Origin: an uncultured Granulosicoccaceae bacterium
Lineage (GTDB): Bacteria; Pseudomonadota; Gammaproteobacteria; Granulosicoccales; Granulosicoccaceae
Length of the DNA: 64,000 nucleotides
Direction: 5' to 3'
Assembly: GCA_937931165.1 (NCBI GenBank)
Contig: CALHCI010000035.1
Coordinates: 1 to 64,000 of the forward strand
Shown: positions 1-8,272 of the stretch, in pieces
How the letters are laid out: each line of letters starts with the position of its first letter
Position numbering within the stretch: position 1 is the first letter of the stretch
The notes under the pieces: generated by a model
What the model was told of the DNA's origin: nothing
Seen by the model: the letters and a program-made list of their open reading frames with translations, nothing else
Database searches by the model: none
Made by a program: the position numbers and the translations under genes

Positions 1-43
1 ACTGGCGAAGAAATAAACCAGCGCCTGTCAATTGAAATTTTCT

Positions 44-586
44 GACTGGTGGCTGTTGTGTCCTCTGGCACTGTTGTGGGGGATGCTCGTTCCTGCTGAT
101 GGCAATATGCCTTTACTCGATACCGGTGTTTACCACAGCCTTCAGCCGTCTTGCGCTGGCGGGTCTGTTGTTGTCTTTATTCGTTTTGGCGATGCGTAAA
201 CCGTTGTGTGTTGATAAAAACATTTTTGTGGAAATCTTTGTTCTCGGGTTGTTACGTGCGGCGTTGCCAATTGCGCTCATTGTCTGGGCGCAGACCCGGA
301 TCGAGTGCCGGCGGTTATCGAGGCATCTGACCAATCGCCGCTGTTCTCTCCTGACGTCGCACAGATCTCGCAGTTACATGTGTCCCCTGGAGATTCGGTG
401 AAGCAAGGGGATGTACTTATCTCACTTGAATCGATGACACTGACCAGCCAGATCGTTGAAGCACAGAGGCGTATTGATTTGGTTACAGTGCATGGAACAT
501 TGCTGGCTCAGAGGCAGGGTGAAAGTCTGGCACTTCGCTTCTGGCGCAGAGCAGTGCACGTCATACTCAGGGAAGTGGTTATTTAG
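44..586 (+). pseudogene. Chimeric remnant: DMT (EamA) permease fragment joined to HlyD-type fragment
   Basis: Two unrelated gene pieces abut here. From about 44 to 300 the translation resembles the first half of an EamA/DMT permease: LALLWG near the start, then, after a shift from frame 2 to frame 3 near position 95, FTTAFSRLALAGLLL and ALPIALIVWAQ. From about 305 a different frame reads PAVIEASDQ, then LFSPDVAQISQLHVSPGDSV and GDVLISLES, which is typical of the biotinyl-lipoyl hairpin of HlyD membrane-fusion proteins. It ends at a stop at 586 after about 55 homologous residues. Neither piece is a complete gene and the permease piece is frameshifted, so I call the whole a pseudogene. Whether sequence left of the window belongs to it cannot be seen. 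Confidence 0.6.
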
Positions 587-616
587 TACTGTGAGTATTG
601 CGCTGTTTTAAAAGCG

Positions 617-3346
617 TTAGGCGGTATAACGATTGACTGAATCGTCAAACCACAGCCGCACTGCCTCAACCTGAAATTGATACCGACCATCTGCCTGCTC
701 AATGATGTTGCGCTGTTCCAGTGTTTGCAGCGTATCACTGTGCCGTAGTGCCGGAAGCGCTGTTGCAATTGCACGCTTCGTGGCGCCGCTATCACCGGAA
801 GCTGCCAGAAAAGACACAAGCTCACGCCCTGCATCATCCATCTGATTTAATTCAATATCGGTAAAAAATTGCTGACCACGCTGTAAAATAAGCGGAATAC
901 ACAAGTCAATATCGTGCACTGTGGCTATTTGCCTTTGTGATTCAGGCTGGCTGTTTTTTAGCGCAATGAGTTCGGCGCAGGTAAGCTGCACCAGATAGGG
1001 GTGACCGCGGGTAAACTCAAATATTCGCTGGCTTGCGTCCGGGTGATAGTCGAGCGGGTAGCCTGCGATGGGTTGCTCAATCAGTTGTTTTGCTTCACTG
1101 GATGACAGATAGCCGAGTTCAATGACCTGGGCATTAACAAAATACGTTGCCCACCTTTTAAAGTCCACCAGTGTATGGGAGCCCACCAGCATAATCTTGA
1201 TTCTGGCGCGATGTTGCGCAACATGTCTGAGCATGCCGAGCACCGCGTGATCACGCAGGGTGCCCTCGCGCAGCGCAATGTCCAGGGCTTCAAACTCATC
1301 GAGTGCCAGCAGCATGGTGTCGCAGCCCTGGGTTAGCATTTCTGATTCAATGGTGTTGAGCCAATCGTCGAATTTAATAAACGGGTCTTTGTTGAGGTCT
1401 TCGCGAGGCAATGATGTTAATTCAATGTTTGCTCTTGCTGCTGCCCGACACATCGAACGTATCAGTGCATAGACAAACCCGCTATGATCCTGAGCCAACC
1501 CTACAGGCCCTTGCAAATCGACTATTAAGGTCAGAATGTGGCGAGGTAACATCCAGTGCAACTGATACAGCAGCGATGTTTTACCCATTCGCCGCGGCCC
1601 GTAGAGCAGCAACGGCGGGTGGTCTTGTTGTTTCAGAATATTCTCAAGAAACCGCGCGATATCGGTGCGACCGACAAAAATTTTCTGCTTGCGGGTTAAC
1701 GGTGCACCGACGGTGTATGGGTTCGGTATTTCATTGCTGGCTTTACTTTGTGCCTCTGCCCGCTGCTGGAACCTGGTAAGAATGCCAATCCAGTGTTTGC
1801 ATACCGGTATGAATCGTCGAGAGTTTTTGTCTTTTAGGTTTCTTGCCAGTTCCAGCTGAAGGTTCTCGATATCCTTTAAGATTGTACGAATAACCAGTGT
1901 CCGGTTGTAGCTGGTGGGTTGTGCCAGTGCTGTCGAAATATCCGAACCAAACCTTGTGAAAGATTTAAGGATAAGGCCACCTGATGTGTCCAGTAGACCT
2001 GCTGCGTAGTCATATTGTGTGTGCGTGAGCTCCCTGATAGTAGATAAAGATTCTAAATGCCGTGCATCCAGTTCCAGCAGTGCTGACTGTGCTGCCCAGC
2101 GCTGGTTGGAATTGGAAATGCGATCTATATACTTAACTCCTAAGGATTTGTCATGGGATGCGATTTCGGCCAGGTAGTCGTCCAGTTCGTAAAGCGGGAG
2201 CATCTGAATTTCGTCCCATTGAGCCGAGTGCTTGTTAAAATGTTGTGGTGGTCCGCCAGTACGATATTCTGTCTCCAGTAATGCCCGATTCCAGGCTGCT
2301 TCGAATGGATAGGCTATAACCGACCATAATTGCCGGAAAAATACACCGCCCAGAATAAAAGCCACGGCAGTCATCAGGTTAGTGATCAGTGGATAAAGCG
2401 TGTAGGACACCAGTAACCCGTAATGTATGGTGAGCCCGCCGATAGCGCCTGATATCGTTGCAGCCCATCCGCCAACGAAAGGCATCACCAGTGCGTACGG
2501 TAGAATCGACACCAAGCAGAAGGTTGACGCAATGACTGTGAACGAGGCGATGGTAAGTGAGTCACCCCCGGCACCGCGATCGTATTCGTATCCGAGATCA
2601 CCAAATCCGGTGGTAACTACTGTAACGCAGAATATTGCCGGTCCAATGAGCCGATAGAATTTTCGTGTTCGTATAAAAACAGAAAGAGACAACAGGACCA
2701 ATGGCGGTATGACCATTGTCCAGATTAAAACACTGCCATCCATCACTCCTGATTGCCTGCTTGCTGTATTCATAAAAATGCCATACGCAATAATTGCTGC
2801 CAGCGGTAGTCCGATAATCAGGCCCAGTACAATTGCCCCTGCCTGTCGTATAGTGCTGAATTCTGTACGCTTTACAGTGTGACTGGATGCGGCGGCTATG
2901 GTGCAGGCCGACCAGCACCCAAAGAGTGCGCTTAACTTGTGTGAGGTAACCAGGTCAAACACCAGTACGTTATTGCCACTCCACTGAAAAAATATCAGCA
3001 AAGTACCAACACCATAAAAAAGCATACCTGCTGGAACACTGACATAGACAGCGGCTGTAAGTGTGAGCATATACACGAAAAGAAAGGCGGTCAGAGCGCC
3101 GGATAGACTGGAATTAAATGCCCACAGCAATAGTATTGATATAGCGAAAATACTAAGCGGGAAAAAAATCAGACTGTAAATCAATATTTTTCGAACTGCC
3201 GGTTTCCTTATCTGCTGGATACTAAGATCACACAGCGCAAAGTTGGGTAGTAGATTGTTGTCTGAATTTTCAACCGTTACACGCCACTTTGTTGGACTAA
3301 CGAGAACATGGAAGAAACTGACGAGGCTTTGGTTCAGCGGGTGCAT
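617..3346 (-). CDS. Ten-helix membrane protein with C-terminal STAND/AAA-like ATPase
   Basis: This is a 909-residue protein. After a polar N-terminus of about 50 residues come roughly ten hydrophobic segments (about residues 53-345), then a helical linker, then a P-loop ATPase. IFVGR marks the ATPase start, Walker A is GPRRMGKTS (about residue 583) and Walker B is MLLALDEFEALD (about 679). The last ~90 residues look like a winged helix. This order (membrane domain, ATPase, C-terminal helical domain) is that of signal-transducing ATPases rather than transporters. The start codon overlaps the stop of the upstream lipoprotein gene as TAATG, so translation is probably coupled. The upstream regulator carries a very similar ATPase (GQRRSGKTS). 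I infer a membrane-bound sensor or switch, but the ligand and output are unknown. Confidence 0.75.
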   Translation of the reverse strand: MHPLNQSLVSFFHVLVSPTKWRVTVENSDNNLLPNFALCDLSIQQIRKPAVRKILIYSLIFFPLSIFAISILLLWAFNSSLSGALTAFLFVYMLTLTAAVYVSVPAGMLFYGVGTLLIFFQWSGNNVLVFDLVTSHKLSALFGCWSACTIAAASSHTVKRTEFSTIRQAGAIVLGLIIGLPLAAIIAYGIFMNTASRQSGVMDGSVLIWTMVIPPLVLLSLSVFIRTRKFYRLIGPAIFCVTVVTTGFGDLGYEYDRGAGGDSLTIASFTVIASTFCLVSILPYALVMPFVGGWAATISGAIGGLTIHYGLLVSYTLYPLITNLMTAVAFILGGVFFRQLWSVIAYPFEAAWNRALLETEYRTGGPPQHFNKHSAQWDEIQMLPLYELDDYLAEIASHDKSLGVKYIDRISNSNQRWAAQSALLELDARHLESLSTIRELTHTQYDYAAGLLDTSGGLILKSFTRFGSDISTALAQPTSYNRTLVIRTILKDIENLQLELARNLKDKNSRRFIPVCKHWIGILTRFQQRAEAQSKASNEIPNPYTVGAPLTRKQKIFVGRTDIARFLENILKQQDHPPLLLYGPRRMGKTSLLYQLHWMLPRHILTLIVDLQGPVGLAQDHSGFVYALIRSMCRAAARANIELTSLPREDLNKDPFIKFDDWLNTIESEMLTQGCDTMLLALDEFEALDIALREGTLRDHAVLGMLRHVAQHRARIKIMLVGSHTLVDFKRWATYFVNAQVIELGYLSSSEAKQLIEQPIAGYPLDYHPDASQRIFEFTRGHPYLVQLTCAELIALKNSQPESQRQIATVHDIDLCIPLILQRGQQFFTDIELNQMDDAGRELVSFLAASGDSGATKRAIATALPALRHSDTLQTLEQRNIIEQADGRYQFQVEAVRLWFDDSVNRYTA

Positions 3347-4722
3347 TACTGGTTCGGTGGCGTGTATTGGCTGGTGGCGATGGCTGCTGCATCTTCCGTT
3401 GTGATTTGTCCGTCAATAACTGCTGCAAGCGCATTGACAACACTGTGGTAAAAACTTACAAATTCTGGTTGGTGACCTTTTGCCATCGAAATGTCGATGC
3501 TCTGTATTTGCGGCGTTTTACCGGTAGGCAAAAGTGAATTGAAAACCGGTATTACCTGGGATGTATTGACGGCATGTGCGTGCACTAGACGGGTTTTATG
3601 CAGCTGTTGTAGTAATTTGCAGCTTTGTTGCTGGTTTTCTCTACCGGTTGCCTTTTGATTGAAAATAAAATGCGACCCTATTGACCGAATGGCGACTCGC
3701 CCGGCACTGTCATTATTTAGCGCAGGCAATAGCGCCATGCCAATGTTGTGGCTGAGAACGTCCTCTTGTGAAATGTGGTCCAGCTGCATGCGCTTCCATT
3801 CAGAGCTACTTGCAACAGCAAATAATATTCTTCCGTGAGCTATGGCATCTCTGACCGTTAACCTGTTGCTTAGGTTTGAAAAATTCCGCTGTGTTGCTGC
3901 CTTATGTAGCAGGCCTTTGTGATGCAGGTTCAGGTAGTAGTCAAACGTTTTCTCAAGAATGGCTTTATCGATAGAAAAAGGTAAATTCTGTAAGTCATGC
4001 TGACCGCCAAGGGCATTATAGATTCCCATGAGTGGATAGAAAATCTGCTCGGGGGGTAAATAGGCGTAGCCCTTTTCTACAATGCCGTTATTTAGAGCAT
4101 GTATTGCAACCTCTGTCAGATCTTTAAGCGTGAATTCACCAGCGGCGATACGGTCGGGTAGCTTGTTAATGTCATTTTCGCTCCAACCCGTTTCCCGCAA
4201 AAGTACTTTGCTGTAAAAGAGAACGTTGGCGTCGACCTCAAAAGGCAGGCTCCATTTGCCCTGAATATACAGGTCCGGATTCCACCTGGCGGTGTGTGAT
4301 TTGCATTTTTCTAAAGGGTAGAGATAGCCATTTTCAATGAGTTTTTCGAGTTTTGAACCGTTGTAGTAAAACGCGATATCAGGTGCATTACCTTTTTCGG
4401 CAGCTGATTTAATCAGGTTAAAGTAGGGCGTGGAGTTGATATTTTTCTCTACCGGTATAACGGATATGTCGGGTAATGACTGACTGGCTTCGTATAGCGC
4501 ATACAGTCTCAGGCAGTGTTGCCGTGGTGCCGGTGCCCATATGTGCAGAGTATTGTCTTCATTTGAGGGGGCGGTTACGTCTACACCGCAATAATCCGCC
4601 GAGGTTGGTGGCGGCGGACGTGGTAACAGGTCGCACCCTGCTGTCATGACTGCAATCGCAACTATTCCTATTGCAGTAAACAGGCGTGTTGTTGCAACTG
4701 ATGAAGCGCGTTGTCTCGCCAT
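3346..4722 (-). CDS. Orphan extracellular solute-binding lipoprotein (sugar type)
   Basis: The product is 458 residues. The N-terminus is a lipoprotein signal: a short basic stretch, a hydrophobic core and the lipobox VMTAGC. The mature part resembles family-1 (maltose/multiple-sugar) binding proteins, with LHIWAP near the start, then APDIAFYYNG, YLYPLEK and the W-LPFEVDANVLFYSK block. Length fits the family. No ABC permease or transport ATPase lies nearby. Instead it sits between two signalling-type ATPases: its 5' end overlaps the BTAD gene by 55 nt and its stop overlaps the next start by 1 nt. I infer a periplasm-facing ligand sensor rather than a transporter component. Part of a transporter encoded elsewhere is the alternative. 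Confidence 0.75.
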   Translation of the reverse strand: MARQRASSVATTRLFTAIGIVAIAVMTAGCDLLPRPPPPTSADYCGVDVTAPSNEDNTLHIWAPAPRQHCLRLYALYEASQSLPDISVIPVEKNINSTPYFNLIKSAAEKGNAPDIAFYYNGSKLEKLIENGYLYPLEKCKSHTARWNPDLYIQGKWSLPFEVDANVLFYSKVLLRETGWSENDINKLPDRIAAGEFTLKDLTEVAIHALNNGIVEKGYAYLPPEQIFYPLMGIYNALGGQHDLQNLPFSIDKAILEKTFDYYLNLHHKGLLHKAATQRNFSNLSNRLTVRDAIAHGRILFAVASSSEWKRMQLDHISQEDVLSHNIGMALLPALNNDSAGRVAIRSIGSHFIFNQKATGRENQQQSCKLLQQLHKTRLVHAHAVNTSQVIPVFNSLLPTGKTPQIQSIDISMAKGHQPEFVSFYHSVVNALAAVIDGQITTEDAAAIATSQYTPPNQ

Positions 4723-6266
4723 TGCTCTGTACCGGTATTATTGCGGGTTGCGAGGTATTTCTCCTGACAGAGTAGCTGTAGCAGGCACGGCCATCGACCA
4801 CTGTGTTCCAGTATCCATTCTCGTTCCTCGTGAGAATAGTGTTCGTCGATATTGTCTATAAATTCAATTGCCTCATGTTCTTCGAACGGACCAAGTTCTA
4901 CAGTACTGAAAATATTAAAAAACGGTGAAGATTTATCCAGCCGGTCTGCAGCCCTCATGGGTTGTTCGTAAGAGGCGACCACAATGCCGATAAACCCGTC
5001 GGTCATCTGCGTTAGCGCACGCATCGCCCACCAGAATGGCTGATCCAGTTCATCTGCTGCCAATCCCGCATCCAGCTCGTCAATCAGAATGATTGTCGGT
5101 ACTGTCCATGGATTTTCAGTGGCGAGGTCCATAAACTGTTCAAGGGTGCAATGGTCTGGTGTGTCAATGTCAAATCCGTTTAGCAGGTGCGATAGCAGCC
5201 CCGATAATGTCCGCATTCTCGGGTCTTGGAAGTCGACGAAAATCCATCGGTAGTTATCGGCGTCAGGCAGCCAGTTGGTTTTCTGAGTAACACCGCGTGC
5301 TTGCGGACAATTGCCGCTAATCGGTTGCAGATGTTTTAACAGTGAAGTCTTGCCGCTGCGTCGTTGGCCAATGATTGCCACGTGCCCAAGCGGTGGTTGT
5401 TGCCACCAACCGAATATTCGTGTCAGATAATCTTCTCTGCCAAAAAAATGTTCTGGCGAATTGATCGGTGGTCCGACTATAAATTTGTGATGCGCTGTGT
5501 TTTTATGTGACCGCAGCGGTGGGTCAGTTCGGGTATGATGCTGTCCGTCGATAAGCTGCTGGTAATAGCGCTGTATCTCTGTTGATGGATTAGTGTTTAG
5601 TTCAGTTGCAAGAATCTCTCTGCAGTGCTCAAACTGCACGATCGCGTTTGCACGTTGCCCGCTGCTCACGAATTGTGTCATGAGTTGCAGATGAATATCT
5701 TCTCGGTACGGGTTGTTCTGGATGATAGTTTGTAGATAGGGGATCGCCAGTTCAGGTGACTCCTTATCTATTAATATGATGGCAATATTTTCGAGCGTTT
5801 TAATGTATTGATCATGTAGATGTGTGCGTACCCTGGTAATCCAGTCATCATAGGGGGTTGCCCCCCGAATTCTAAACCCGCTGACGAAGTCGCCCCGGTA
5901 GTGATCGGTTGCGTGTTGGAGCTGACTGACGTCGTTAGTTTGTTGTATTGCACTTGCAAAGACGTGGCTGTCAATTTCAAACCTGGTGGCAGAGCACAGC
6001 TGCAGTGTTTTACGGTTAGATTCTAATAGTCGGATTTGGTGGTTCTCTGACATCAACTTAATCTCATGCAAGATACCCCTCAAATTTGCCAGTGCCTGAC
6101 TATCGTGTTTATCTGTCCACAACAGGTTAGCAATGTGTGTTCGGGATTGGGGTGTTTGAGTTTGCGCAAGATAGATCAGCAAGGCGAGTGCTTTTGTTGA
6201 AAAGCCGGTTTCTTCCGATTCGTCAATCCATATCGCAGCACTACCGAGTAGTTTAAACGTGATCAT
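4668..6266 (-). CDS. BTAD (SARP-type) regulator with AAA/STAND ATPase domain
   Basis: The product is 532 residues. Residues 1-95 form a winged-helix domain starting MITFKLLGSA, the usual start for this family. Residues ~100-250 are the helical bacterial transcriptional activation domain (QFEHCREILATEL is characteristic). From ~275 follows a P-loop ATPase with FFGRED, Walker A GQRRSGKTS (about 301) and Walker B IILIDELDAG (about 395). Such SARP-like proteins are best known from actinomycetes, where they activate transcription; in gammaproteobacteria they are less common. No long TPR tail follows the ATPase. The last 55 nt overlap the start of the lipoprotein gene. It is probably the cytoplasmic transcriptional output of this locus. 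Confidence 0.8.
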   Translation of the reverse strand: MITFKLLGSAAIWIDESEETGFSTKALALLIYLAQTQTPQSRTHIANLLWTDKHDSQALANLRGILHEIKLMSENHQIRLLESNRKTLQLCSATRFEIDSHVFASAIQQTNDVSQLQHATDHYRGDFVSGFRIRGATPYDDWITRVRTHLHDQYIKTLENIAIILIDKESPELAIPYLQTIIQNNPYREDIHLQLMTQFVSSGQRANAIVQFEHCREILATELNTNPSTEIQRYYQQLIDGQHHTRTDPPLRSHKNTAHHKFIVGPPINSPEHFFGREDYLTRIFGWWQQPPLGHVAIIGQRRSGKTSLLKHLQPISGNCPQARGVTQKTNWLPDADNYRWIFVDFQDPRMRTLSGLLSHLLNGFDIDTPDHCTLEQFMDLATENPWTVPTIILIDELDAGLAADELDQPFWWAMRALTQMTDGFIGIVVASYEQPMRAADRLDKSSPFFNIFSTVELGPFEEHEAIEFIDNIDEHYSHEEREWILEHSGRWPCLLQLLCQEKYLATRNNTGTEQWRDNALHQLQQHACLLQ

Positions 6267-6302
6267 TGGCTGCGGTAGATGTGCTTTGCAAGCCGTTGCA
6301 GG

Positions 6303-7127
6303 TTACACAGCAACGCGTTCACACGCGAAACCCCGGCCTGCATCCCGGCCCTTTAATTGAGAAATCAGATCTGCCGCAATATCGTGGCTTAACCGGTCCT
6401 GCAGAGAAAAGGCATCGGTTGCGCTATTGTCGTAAATATTGGCCCAGACGTATTGGCCGTTCAGACGGTTTAACAGCTGCACCGCAACTCTGGCGCGCTC
6501 CCCCTGGAATTGCAGGTTACAGTTTACCTGATAGTTCGCGTCGCGCTCTGCTATCGCATTTTTTATTTGTAGTTTTATTGACGTGTTGTTTAATAGCCTT
6601 GCAATAACACCGTCGCAAAGGCCGCTGGCGACGTGAGCGTCTTTTTCGCTGTCTGTACACTTGAATGGGCCAACAATGAGTGACGGCATGTTGTTTTCTT
6701 CAGGGTGCGGATCGTCGATTAACTCGGCGGTGATCATATAGCCACGACGGGTGACAGTGCGAAGATGCTTGCTGTTGTCGCCCAGTGATTTACGAATATC
6801 TACTATGCACTGAACAAGACTGTCATCGGTGACACAGACACCTTTCCAGATTGCTTTTACCAGGGATTCTTTTTCAACAAGGCGGCCACTGTGTTGGCAC
6901 AGGTGTATGAGTACATCAAAAGATTTTGGTCGAATCTGAACAAAGCTGTCATCGGGTAAAACAATGCGGTTTTGCCTGGGAATGACCTTTGCTGTACCGA
7001 TTTTGAAGTAAGCAGATTTTGTTGGAGTGTCGTTGACGTGTTTTTCTGAATCTGTAGCAACGCTCTGCAGGTCATTGCCGGATGTTGTTCGTACTCTCTG
7101 TATTGGATGTTCGGTGATCGTCTCCAC
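6303..7127 (-). CDS. CadC-type winged-helix regulator without membrane anchor
   Basis: The product is 274 residues from a GTG start at 7127. I chose this start because AAGGAG lies 6 nt upstream (7139-7134); a longer frame reaches 7190 but has no such site. Residues ~40-137 are an OmpR/PhoB-type winged helix as in CadC (QIRPKSFDVLIHL, TDDSLVQCIVDIRKSLGD, VTRRGYM). Residues ~145-265 match the TolB-like/adenylate-cyclase-associated domain often fused to CadC helices (LIVGPF, YVWANIYD, FSLQDRL). No transmembrane segment links them, so it is probably cytoplasmic. The gene leads the 6266-617 set with a 36-bp gap and is probably its first gene or its regulator. Confidence 0.75.
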   Translation of the reverse strand: METITEHPIQRVRTTSGNDLQSVATDSEKHVNDTPTKSAYFKIGTAKVIPRQNRIVLPDDSFVQIRPKSFDVLIHLCQHSGRLVEKESLVKAIWKGVCVTDDSLVQCIVDIRKSLGDNSKHLRTVTRRGYMITAELIDDPHPEENNMPSLIVGPFKCTDSEKDAHVASGLCDGVIARLLNNTSIKLQIKNAIAERDANYQVNCNLQFQGERARVAVQLLNRLNGQYVWANIYDNSATDAFSLQDRLSHDIAADLISQLKGRDAGRGFACERVAV

Positions 7128-7723
7128 GTGATACTCCTTATGGCGAATGGATATGCCGCTAAATTCCTGACGGCGAAGACACTGTATCACGCGTGCGTCG
7201 TTAAATCGTTTATTGCATCGTTAGTTTTTCGTTGTTGTTGCCTGCGTTAGTCGCATTTGCGTATAGAGAAATTACTGACCGGGAATCTATTGACGCACTG
7301 CATTTAGTGGTGTTTTTGTCAATAATACAAATGGGTGATACTTCAACTGGTGCTACTGCTTCACGTTGGCCTGTATAGGCAAGAGTAGAGCAGTTTGCCA
7401 GTGCCGCCTGTCTGGTGATCACGATGTGGTGGCGGTGAGTTGATGTTGTTGTTCGCTGGTTGGCGTGCCGGTAACAATCCTCTGCTTTAGGCAACATTCC
7501 TAAAGCTGACGATAAAACAAACGTAGTAACGCTTCCGGGTGTTCTGTTTGTTTTTGCTGTGGTCGGGATTTTGTGTCTTTATTTCGTTCGCTATTCGGAC
7601 TTGTCATTTGTTAGCAGTGATCTTGTTGTTTCGCTTAATCACCATGTTCGCCGAAGCACTGTTGCGCCGTAGCACGTAAGCAGACCGAGATAGCCATTTC
7701 TTTGCACGATCTCAAAGTAGAAC
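7128..7723. other. Intergenic region upstream of the regulator locus
   Basis: No convincing gene is seen in about 600 bp. A minus-strand frame at 7210-7497 (95 codons) has biased, low-hydrophobicity composition and no recognisable motif, so I do not call it. The region should hold the promoter of the 7127-617 gene set. No clear terminator was found. Confidence 0.4.
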
Positions 7724-8017
7724 TTACCGTCTACCGGTGGAATATAAGTTGATAAAACACACCGGTGTCGTCTTCGTCGTAAACAATACTATAGAGTTGC
7801 AGACGATTGCAGAGCGAATCTTTCGATCACGCCCCTGCAGCTCCTCGATATCCCTGCACGGCTGTCGTGTGACAACTTTCAATCCATGCCCCATTTCCCC
7901 GCCTTCGTGGATTGTGCCGTCATAGGCCGGCAGGTCGTTTTCGAAGATCTCGACAGGCTCGAGCCCGGCATCCGCAATGCTGACAATTTTTTCTCGTAAT
8001 GCACCACTGAGCGACAC
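7724..8017 (-). pseudogene. Remnant of sugar phosphate isomerase/epimerase-type TIM barrel
   Basis: The first ~60 residues (SLSGALREKIVSIADAG, PVEIFENDLPAYDG, then RQPCRDIEELQGRDRK) match the N-terminus of sugar phosphate isomerase/epimerase (xylose-isomerase-like TIM barrel) proteins, where the block is typically AGFDGVEIFENDL. Homology then ends and the frame stops after 97 residues; a full protein has about 270-300. The rest of the barrel is not found downstream. I call it an N-terminal gene remnant, probably not functional. Confidence 0.55.
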
Positions 8018-8089
8018 GGTTGCGAGAAAGATGGGTAAATGTGGTGGCCTCGGCTAACGCTGACGAATCAGAAATACATTATAATAATC

Positions 8090-8106
8090 AAAATATCTGA
8101 TATTTT
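8090..8106. promoter_or_regulatory. 17-bp palindrome upstream of the betaine-type transporter
   Basis: AAAATATC-T-GATATTTT is a perfect 8-bp inverted repeat around one base, about 170 bp before the binding-protein start. The position suits an operator for a dimeric regulator, but its AT-rich make-up raises the chance of coincidence. No cognate regulator gene lies beside it. Confidence 0.3.
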
Positions 8107-8272
8107 ATAAATTGCATTAATCAGCGCCCAATGGCCACATATGGGCGTCAATGCGACGGAGTGCGTTTTCTATTGTAGGGCGTTGCAAGTACACTACGCA
8201 CCGTGGCGAACAACTGCCCACCGGGTTGGCTGCACGCCAGCTCTCAACTACCAGATAGAGGAATTGAGCGAA

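Noticed and set aside
7210-7497. 95-codon minus-strand frame upstream of the regulator locus
   Set aside because: No ribosome-binding site, no recognisable motif, and it lies in the expected promoter region.
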